10,580 bases of DNA from Clostridiales bacterium UBA1234 (GTDB lineage Bacteria > Bacillota > Clostridia > TANB77 > UBA1234). The translations under genes were made by a program, and so were the position numbers. Each line of letters begins with the position of its first letter. Positions within the stretch are counted from its first letter, which is position 1. The notes beneath the pieces are model-generated. The model had not been told where the DNA came from and made no database searches. It saw only the letters and a list, made by a program, of their open reading frames with translations. The DNA lies in the NCBI GenBank assembly GCA_002308995.1, contig DBWQ01000010.1, positions 16,769 to 27,348 of the forward strand, read 5' to 3'. Shown here one piece after another: positions 7,225 to 10,580 of this stretch.

Positions 7225-8319
7225 TTAACCATTTAGTAAAATGAGCATTAAGACACCTATAGCATTATGAAAAGCATGGGTGAGGATATTACTACAAATG
7301 TTATCTGTTTTGGCATAAATATAAGCAAAGAAACCGCCTAAAATGGTGTAAGGAACCGCAAGAGTGATGATGTTAAAAAGACTTCCTTCTGATATCGTAT
7401 GGGCAATTCCAAAGATAAGCCCAGAAACGACGATGAAAACAGATTCTTTAGAAATCAGTTTTCTAAGGCAGCCCCTATAAAGGATTTCTTCTACGATAGG
7501 TGCCCAAATGATAGCAAGTGGAGCGGTTATCCAAAGAGGCAAACTCTCTAGAATAGCTTGATTCATGGAGGTACTTTTATTGGTAATGCTGACAATTGCA
7601 ATCGAAACTGTAAAATAAACAAGATACATGATTCCTACTTTAGGCAGAATATGTTGTAAGTAAGCTTTCACATTTTTACAAAACAAGACGATATCATTTG
7701 GAAAGACAAGTGCAAGGCAAGAAATAGCAGTGATAAAAAGAATCACGTAATAGCTTACAGAAAGAGTAATTAAAGCAAATGATGAAATGGTTTCTGGTAG
7801 GACCATTCCCAAAACGACTTCAGATAAATAAATGACAGCGAGTATGATTAATAAAGCATATTGCTTTTTTGAAAGTCTTTGCTTTTCATTTGCTGGTAAT
7901 GGAAGCTTTTCTTTATCTGGAAAATCTTCTTTTTGTTCTCTTTTGGAAAGAATTAATATACAGACATTCAAAAGGGATAGTAAAAAAGAAGCCAATAGTT
8001 CAGAGGTAAAAAAGCATATGAATGAAATGGCTATCATCTTTCCTTTGTTTTTCATAAGATGCTTTTTGAATGCAGTGATGAGAATGCTACTGCTGAGAAT
8101 GATTTGTAGACCAGAGAAAAATAGGAGCAATTTTTTTATACCACCATTTTCATAGAAAGTTGATACTCTACTGCCCATATCACCCAAATTAGCAAGTGCT
8201 GCTTGTTGACTTTCTTGTAGGCTGGCAAAAAAATCAATATTAACCATCACATAAATTGCCAAAACAATCATTAAAATGGAAGAAATAATAAAATAAATAT
8301 TACGAATTGTATTTTTCAA
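7225..8319 (-). CDS. CPBP-family intramembrane metalloprotease (Abi/CAAX protease type), TTG start
   Basis: A 364-residue polytopic membrane protein with the three CPBP (PF02517) motifs in the C-terminal third: EEILYR (277-282; EExxxR), FGIAH (303-307; FxxxH) and HAFHN (348-352; HxxxN). Together these form the intramembrane active site shared with Rce1-type CAAX proteases. The N-terminal 250 residues add about five or six hydrophobic helices, split by a charged loop (KREQKEDFPDKEKLP region, 126-150) that is probably cytoplasmic. The start is TTG at 8319: GAGGTGA lies six bases upstream and the next in-frame Met is residue 17, inside the first helix. Bacterial members range from bacteriocin self-immunity proteins to peptide processing. 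No bacteriocin or prenylation gene is adjacent, so the substrate is unknown. Confidence 0.9.
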   Translation of the reverse strand: MKNTIRNIYFIISSILMIVLAIYVMVNIDFFASLQESQQAALANLGDMGSRVSTFYENGGIKKLLLFFSGLQIILSSSILITAFKKHLMKNKGKMIAISFICFFTSELLASFLLSLLNVCILILSKREQKEDFPDKEKLPLPANEKQRLSKKQYALLIILAVIYLSEVVLGMVLPETISSFALITLSVSYYVILFITAISCLALVFPNDIVLFCKNVKAYLQHILPKVGIMYLVYFTVSIAIVSITNKSTSMNQAILESLPLWITAPLAIIWAPIVEEILYRGCLRKLISKESVFIVVSGLIFGIAHTISEGSLFNIITLAVPYTILGGFFAYIYAKTDNICSNILTHAFHNAIGVLMLILLNG

Positions 8320-8325
8320 AATGAT

Positions 8326-8332
8326 TCACCTC
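8326..8332 (-). promoter_or_regulatory. Ribosome binding site deciding the TTG start of the CPBP gene
   Basis: GAGGTGA on the minus strand lies six bases before TTG at 8319-8317. No in-frame ATG is near, so a non-ATG start is the best reading. Confidence 0.82.
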
Positions 8333-8338
8333 TTTATT

Positions 8339-8367
8339 ATTTTATAAAAAAAACACGCTTCCGTCAA
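8339..8367 (-). promoter_or_regulatory. Candidate promoter of the CPBP protease gene
   Basis: On the minus strand, -35 TTGACG (8362-8367; five of six consensus bases), 17-base spacer with a T8 run, and -10 TAAAAT (8339-8344). It is close to the ribosome binding site, implying a very short leader. Confidence 0.6.
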
Positions 8368-8408
8368 TCAAACCAATAGAAAAGTTGTCATGAAACTTTA
8401 GCAAGGGC

Positions 8409-8437
8409 TTGAGAAAAATAGGAAAAGATGATAAGAT
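8409..8437 (+). promoter_or_regulatory. Candidate promoter of the YcxB-like gene
   Basis: -35 TTGAGA (8409-8414), 17-base spacer, -10 TAAGAT (8432-8437) with TGA before it (extended -10). AGGAGG follows close ahead of the ATG at 8461. Confidence 0.58.
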
Positions 8438-8460
8438 AAATTCTAAAAGGAGGAGAAAAC

Positions 8461-8937
8461 ATGGAAGGCTTGTACAAGGTTTCAACAAAATATTCTTATG
8501 AAGAATATAAAAAGTTTAATGAAGCATTACTTAAGAAACGTCATACGTGGACAATTTTGATTGGATGTAGTATTTTAATATTACTAGTGGGTGCTTGGGT
8601 AAAGGAAAACTGGATGATTCTTTTTGCACTTTTTTATCCTTTGTTTTTTTACTTGATTCAGCAGTATAATATTAAAAAAATATATGAATCCAATAAACTT
8701 AACGCGGAAATGGACATCCATTATGAATTCTTCCCAGATTATTTTACAGAAGGCAATCAAATGGGAGAAGTGAAAATTCCTTATGAAAAATTGAGTGAAA
8801 TCATTGAAACAAAGACGAATTTTTACTTGATGATTGCCAAAAATCAAGGATTTATGTTATCAAAGGAGAATATGGAAGAAGGGTTAATTTCATTTCTAAA
8901 GGAAAAAATGGGAAATTTGGATAAAGCAAAGAAATAA
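8461..8937 (+). CDS. YcxB-like membrane protein
   Basis: A 158-residue protein with the layout of the YcxB-like family: a short N-terminal segment with an SYEEYKKFNEALLKK helix (12-26), two close TM helices (about 30-46 and 51-67), then a soluble domain. That domain carries the family pattern: a YEFFPDYF strand pair (88-95), a turn with IPYEKLSEIIETKTNFYLMI (106-125) and a late Lys (LSKENM, 133-138) where many members have a Pro-Lys pair. The domain recalls PH-like bacterial membrane-associated folds; its function is unknown. It has a strong AGGAGG site. No terminator follows, so some transcripts may run into mscL, which has its own promoter. Confidence 0.75.
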   Translation: MEGLYKVSTKYSYEEYKKFNEALLKKRHTWTILIGCSILILLVGAWVKENWMILFALFYPLFFYLIQQYNIKKIYESNKLNAEMDIHYEFFPDYFTEGNQMGEVKIPYEKLSEIIETKTNFYLMIAKNQGFMLSKENMEEGLISFLKEKMGNLDKAKK

Positions 8938-8963
8938 GTATAATTGAAAGTGGTAATAACACA

Positions 8964-8992
8964 TTGACTTTTTGATGGTTTGTATGTATGAT
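8964..8992 (+). promoter_or_regulatory. Candidate promoter of mscL
   Basis: -35 TTGACT (8964-8969; five of six), 17-base spacer, -10 TATGAT (8987-8992; five of six). The ATG of mscL is 32 bases further on, preceded by GGGGAGG. Confidence 0.68.
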
Positions 8993-9024
8993 AAAGGTGT
9001 TACCTAAAAGAAGGGGAGGATATC

Positions 9025-9513
9025 ATGGGAAAAAAAGTAGATTTAAAGAAAGCAAAAGAAAAATCAACTGGTTTTTGGAGCGATTTTAAAGAGTTTGCAG
9101 TGAAAGGAAATGCAATGGATTTAGCAATTGGTGTTATCATTGGTGGTGCATTTACCAGTATTGTTACATCACTAGTGAATGATATTTTAATGCCACTTGT
9201 AGGGGCTTGTACTGGCGGATTTGATTTTTCAGAAAAGTTTTTATCGTTAGATGGCACGAAATATGCAAGCTTAGCAGAAGCACAAGAAAAGGGTGCTGCT
9301 ATTTTAGCTTATGGAAACTTTATTACAGCGATTATTAATTTCTTAATCGTTGCTTTGGTTATCTTTATTGTGTTTAAAAAGCTACTTGTGCCACGTAAAA
9401 AGGAAGTTCCTGTAGTTGCTGAAATTACAGAAAAGGAGTGCCCTTACTGTAAAACAAAGATTCATGTAAAAGCTACTAGATGCCCACATTGCACTTCAGA
9501 ATTAAAAGAATAA
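9025..9513 (+). CDS. mscL: Large-conductance mechanosensitive channel with C-terminal zinc ribbon
   Basis: MscL opens under membrane tension at hypo-osmotic shock and releases solutes through a homopentameric pore. Residues 17-30 (FWSDFKEFAVKGNA) match the N-terminal amphipathic S1 helix, and DLAIGVIIGGAFTSIVTSLVNDILMPL (32-58) the pore-lining TM1 with its Gly/Ala packing. The external loop spans about 59-93, with GGFDF (64-68) as in homologues. TM2 is about 95-119 and the following basic cluster (KKLLVPRKK) marks the cytoplasmic face. At 162 residues it is longer than the E. coli protein (136). Instead of the usual C-terminal helical bundle it ends in a four-cysteine module, CPYC (139-142) and CPHC (153-156), a short zinc ribbon. 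I recall this variant in clostridia. It has its own promoter and terminator. Confidence 0.96.
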   Translation: MGKKVDLKKAKEKSTGFWSDFKEFAVKGNAMDLAIGVIIGGAFTSIVTSLVNDILMPLVGACTGGFDFSEKFLSLDGTKYASLAEAQEKGAAILAYGNFITAIINFLIVALVIFIVFKKLLVPRKKEVPVVAEITEKECPYCKTKIHVKATRCPHCTSELKE

Positions 9514-9517
9514 TATC

Positions 9518-9551
9518 AAAAAACTAGGTATTTATGCATACCTAGTTTTTT
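9518..9551 (+). terminator. Terminator of mscL
   Basis: A 14-bp stem (9518-9531 with 9538-9551), six-base loop, A6 and T6 at the outer ends plus one further T. It starts five bases after the mscL stop. Confidence 0.9.
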
Positions 9552-9581
9552 TAAATAAGCAGTGTGATTCTTAGACAACTA

Positions 9582-9610
9582 TTGATTATGAGGAAAAGAT
9601 AGTGTATAAT
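9582..9610 (+). promoter_or_regulatory. Candidate promoter of the 44-residue peptide gene
   Basis: -35 TTGATT (9582-9587), 17-base spacer, perfect -10 TATAAT (9605-9610). A leader of about 50 bases follows before the start at 9667. This sits between two terminators, supporting an independent small transcription unit of roughly 250 bases. Confidence 0.68.
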
Positions 9611-9666
9611 AAGGTCGAAAAAGGAGCTTGTCGGTACCAATAAATGTTTATTTATGGGAGGCAGTT

Positions 9667-9801
9667 ATGTGGGAATGGATCTTATTATGGTACTTGTTCC
9701 GGGATAACTCTAACTCTTCCGATAATGAAGGAAATGGAGGCTGTGGATGTGGCTGTCTCATTATCTTGATTATTCTTCTTATCATTTTTGGAAGAGGGTG
9801 A
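9667..9801 (+). CDS. 44-residue Trp- and Cys-rich single-TM small protein, unrecognised
   Basis: I do not recognise this family. The peptide has three parts: a Trp-rich hydrophobic start (MWEWILLWYLF, 1-11), a polar Asn/Ser/Asp/Gly linker (12-25), and a C-G-C-G-C run (Cys26, 28, 30) directly before an Ile/Leu-only helix (31-41) ending in FGRG. GGGAGG lies five bases before the ATG, a near-consensus promoter lies upstream and a strong terminator downstream, so expression is well supported. It loosely recalls YjcZ-like sporulation miniproteins (Gly-rich start plus a hydrophobic helix), but those lack the Trp-rich head and the cysteine triplet. It might be a membrane regulator, a metal or lipid-modified peptide, or a toxic peptide. 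No partner gene is adjacent. Confidence 0.72.
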   Translation: MWEWILLWYLFRDNSNSSDNEGNGGCGCGCLIILIILLIIFGRG

Positions 9802-9831
9802 GCAAAGATGTTTTTCCAGTGGACAAGAACG

Positions 9832-9872
9832 AAATAGACTCAGAGTTTTTTGGAAAACCTGAGTCTATTTTT
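9832..9872 (+). terminator. Terminator of the 44-residue peptide gene
   Basis: A 12-bp stem (9832-9843 with 9859-9870), a one-base bulge (A9844), five more pairs (9845-9849 with 9854-9858) and a TTGG loop. A T5 run covers 9868-9872. It is 30 bases past the stop. I see no gene between here and 9925. Confidence 0.88.
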
Positions 9873-9925
9873 ATGCAATAGATTGAATGAATTAAGTAAC
9901 AAGTGAAGCTTTTAAAAAATCAGAT

Positions 9926-10117
9926 TTAATCTTTCATCATTTTGATGCAGTATTCACAAGCACTTACCACGAATCCATTAAAGCTATACTCTTTTCGAGT
10001 TTTACCTTTATTGGCTTTGCTCACGACTTGAATAATAGCATCATTTAATTCCTCACTAAATCGAATTGTTTTGGCGACATTGCTGTTTTTAGATTTCTTC
10101 ATTGTAAACTTTTCCAT
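9926..10117 (-). CDS. Ribbon-helix-helix (Arc/CopG-like) DNA-binding protein
   Basis: A 63-residue protein that is almost entirely one ribbon-helix-helix domain. A basic N-terminal arm (MKKSKNSN, 6-13) leads to the DNA-contacting strand AKTIRF (15-20), helix A SEELNDAIIQVVSKAN (21-36) and helix B SFNGFVVSACEYCIKMM (45-61), whose SFNxFV matches the start of helix B in this fold. Such proteins act as dimers that insert the strand in the major groove and often repress their own gene. The loop between helices (KGKTRKEY) is long and basic for the family. There is no extra domain to neutralise a toxin and no toxin gene beside it, so a stand-alone repressor is more likely than an antitoxin. The start is supported by AGGGGGA. 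Its upstream region carries AACC half-sites. Confidence 0.8.
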   Translation of the reverse strand: MEKFTMKKSKNSNVAKTIRFSEELNDAIIQVVSKANKGKTRKEYSFNGFVVSACEYCIKMMKD

Positions 10118-10161
10118 ATAATCCCCCTATTCTTTGAATATAAAATTTATATAACATAGAA

Positions 10162-10200
10162 TAGGTTGCAAAAATATAACCTAAAAATGTAACCAAAATG
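10162..10200. promoter_or_regulatory. Cluster of AACC half-sites, candidate operator of the RHH protein
   Basis: TAGGTT (10162-10167) and AACCTA (10178-10183) form a perfect 6-bp inverted repeat with a 10-base gap. The right half also begins a direct repeat: TAACCTAAAAATG (10177-10189) is followed at once by TAACCAAAATG (10190-10200). The cluster lies between the RHH gene and the divergent small gene, ending one base before the latter's -35 box. Short repeated half-sites are typical of RHH operators; binding is inferred. Confidence 0.5.
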
Positions 10201-10201
10201 C

Positions 10202-10230
10202 TTGAACAATTGGGAAAAGAGTATTACAAT
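10202..10230 (+). promoter_or_regulatory. Candidate promoter of the 47-residue basic protein gene
   Basis: -35 TTGAAC (10202-10207), 17-base spacer, -10 TACAAT (10225-10230). It abuts the AACC half-site cluster, so a protein bound there would touch the polymerase at the -35 region. Confidence 0.62.
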
Positions 10231-10253
10231 TATCATAAAAGGGATGAGAAAAA

Positions 10254-10397
10254 ATGAAACATAAAGGAAAGAAGGATACTCTAGATAACTTAATAGCAGT
10301 TGCATGCAGGCAGTATATTAAGCCGAAAAAGGGGCAAAAAAGAAAGAATCAAGCTGGTGGTGAGGCTAATTCCGATAACTTTACTCATAAAAGGTAG
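10254..10397 (+). CDS. 47-residue basic small protein, unrecognised
   Basis: I do not recognise it. A 47-codon frame runs from ATG at 10254 to TAG at 10395-10397. Residues 8-22 (DTLDNLIAVACRQYI) can form a short amphipathic helix with a single Cys. The next stretch (KPKKGQKRKNQ, 23-33) is strongly basic, and the tail is polar and ends in HKR. There is no signal peptide or TM helix. A SigA-like promoter lies 25 bases upstream and an AGGGATGAG ribosome site about seven bases before the ATG, so the frame is plausibly real, though less certain than its neighbours because it is short and the site is imperfect. It is divergent from the RHH gene with a 136-base shared control region, suggesting joint control. 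Nucleic-acid binding is a guess from charge alone. Confidence 0.55.
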   Translation: MKHKGKKDTLDNLIAVACRQYIKPKKGQKRKNQAGGEANSDNFTHKR

Positions 10398-10425
10398 CTT
10401 ATAAAGTATGAAAGGGAGGAATCAA

Positions 10426-10457
10426 AACTCTTTTTGAGGAATTTTAAAAAAAGAGTT
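10426..10457. repeat. 10-bp inverted repeat before the tRNA gene
   Basis: AACTCTTTTT (10426-10435) and AAAAAGAGTT (10448-10457) are perfect complements around a 12-base loop. The right arm runs into the -35 box of the tRNA promoter. There is no T run after it on the plus strand, so it is not an obvious terminator of the small gene upstream; on the minus strand a short TTTTG follows. Confidence 0.6.
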
Positions 10458-10484
10458 GACGAATGGGAGAATTTATTGTAATAT
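10456..10484 (+). promoter_or_regulatory. Candidate promoter of tRNA-Gly
   Basis: -35 TTGACG (10456-10461; five of six), 17-base spacer, -10 TAATAT (10479-10484), in a very AT-rich stretch. The mature tRNA begins 28 bases after the -10, leaving a short 5' leader for RNase P. Confidence 0.6.
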
Positions 10485-10511
10485 ATAAATTGTTTCCGGA
10501 AGGAAATTGAT

Positions 10512-10580
10512 GCGGGAGTAGCTCAGTTGATAGAGCGTCGCCTTGCCAAGGCGAAGGTCGCGGGTTTGAGCCCCGTTTCC
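10512..10580 (+). tRNA. tRNA-Gly (anticodon GCC), 3' end cut by the window
   Basis: Reads GGC and GGU glycine codons. Cloverleaf: acceptor 5' arm GCGGGAG (10512-10518), D stem GCTC/GAGC (10521-10524, 10533-10536) with loop AGTTGATA, anticodon stem TCGCC/GGCGA (10538-10542, 10550-10554) with loop TTGCCAA and anticodon GCC at 10545-10547, five-base variable loop, T stem GCGGG/CCCGT (10560-10564, 10572-10576) with loop TTTGAGC. The last four bases (TTCC) begin the 3' acceptor arm; about three more bases, the discriminator and any CCA lie outside. D-loop position 19 is A (10530) instead of G and T-loop position 56 is T (10567) instead of C, a matched double change of the tertiary pair. G18, T55 and the G15-C48 pair are kept, so the gene looks functional. 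Confidence 0.95.

Noticed and set aside
8584..9257. Minus-strand frames opposite the YcxB-like gene and mscL
   Set aside because: They are shadows of strongly supported plus-strand genes and have no ribosome sites.
9644..9769. Alternative 41-codon frame overlapping the 44-residue peptide
   Set aside because: Its nearest ribosome-like AAGGAG is too far (about 17 bases) and the protein has no organised pattern, whereas the frame at 9667 has GGGAGG five bases away.
9667..9801. Double-glycine leader bacteriocin reading of the 44-residue peptide
   Set aside because: A Gly-Gly precedes the first Cys, but the leader lacks the usual LSxxEL pattern and no peptidase-type ABC transporter or immunity gene is seen; the nearby CPBP gene is not adjacent.
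9808..9837. Nine-codon frame (MFFQWTRTK) just after the 44-residue peptide
   Set aside because: It follows a GAGGGTGA-like site and ends at the terminator stem, but nine codons cannot be told from chance.
9917..9935. Hairpin at the 3' end of the RHH gene
   Set aside because: A T6 run follows on the minus strand, but the stem is only four to five pairs and overlaps the stop codon, too weak to call a terminator.
9926..10117. RHH protein as the antitoxin of a type II toxin-antitoxin pair
   Set aside because: It has no extra C-terminal toxin-binding region, and the neighbouring small gene is divergent rather than co-transcribed and resembles no known toxin.

Overview
The window looks like a chromosomal segment of a low-GC, Gram-positive, anaerobic member of the Clostridia. 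The evidence is AT-rich DNA, strong GGAGG-type ribosome binding sites, SigA-like promoters that often have an extended -10 (TGn), U-tailed hairpin terminators, a lactate dehydrogenase, an S-layer-homology (SLH) surface protein, and an MscL with a zinc-ribbon tail of a type I associate with clostridia. I cannot name a genus from the sequence. I see no phage, transposon, CRISPR array or integrase.

Layout. Bases 1-723 are the 3' three quarters of an L-lactate dehydrogenase gene, closed by a strong terminator. A CotH-type kinase-like membrane protein (805-2148, minus) is transcribed divergently from a 970-residue mosaic surface protein (2304-5216, plus). That protein has a signal peptide, BspA/DUF285 leucine-rich repeats with a cysteine every 26 residues, a SpaA-like domain with an apparent insertion, a MucBP domain, a Pro/Glu linker and C-terminal SLH repeats. 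A perfectly symmetric two-way terminator separates it from a minus-strand operon of a membrane-anchored ComEC-like metallo-beta-lactamase-fold hydrolase (5542-6492) and an overlapping DUF3006-like gene (5259-5549). Next come an unrecognised two-TM protein (6620-7189, plus), another symmetric terminator, a CPBP-family membrane protease with a TTG start (7225-8319, minus), a YcxB-like membrane protein (8461-8937, plus) and mscL (9025-9513, plus).

The last kilobase holds small genes: a 44-residue Trp/Cys-rich membrane peptide (9667-9801), a ribbon-helix-helix regulator (9926-10117, minus), a divergent 47-residue basic protein (10254-10397) whose shared upstream region carries a cluster of AACC half-sites, and a tRNA-Gly(GCC) cut by the window end. 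In this tRNA the near-universal G19-C56 tertiary pair appears to be replaced by A19-U56.

Most genes stand alone with their own promoters. The only clear operon is the hydrolase/DUF3006 pair. The common theme is the cell envelope (surface protein, CotH-like protein, anchored hydrolase, CPBP protease, YcxB, MscL). I see no clear multi-gene novel system. The best candidates for something undescribed are the RHH/basic-protein divergon, the 44-residue peptide and the altered tRNA.
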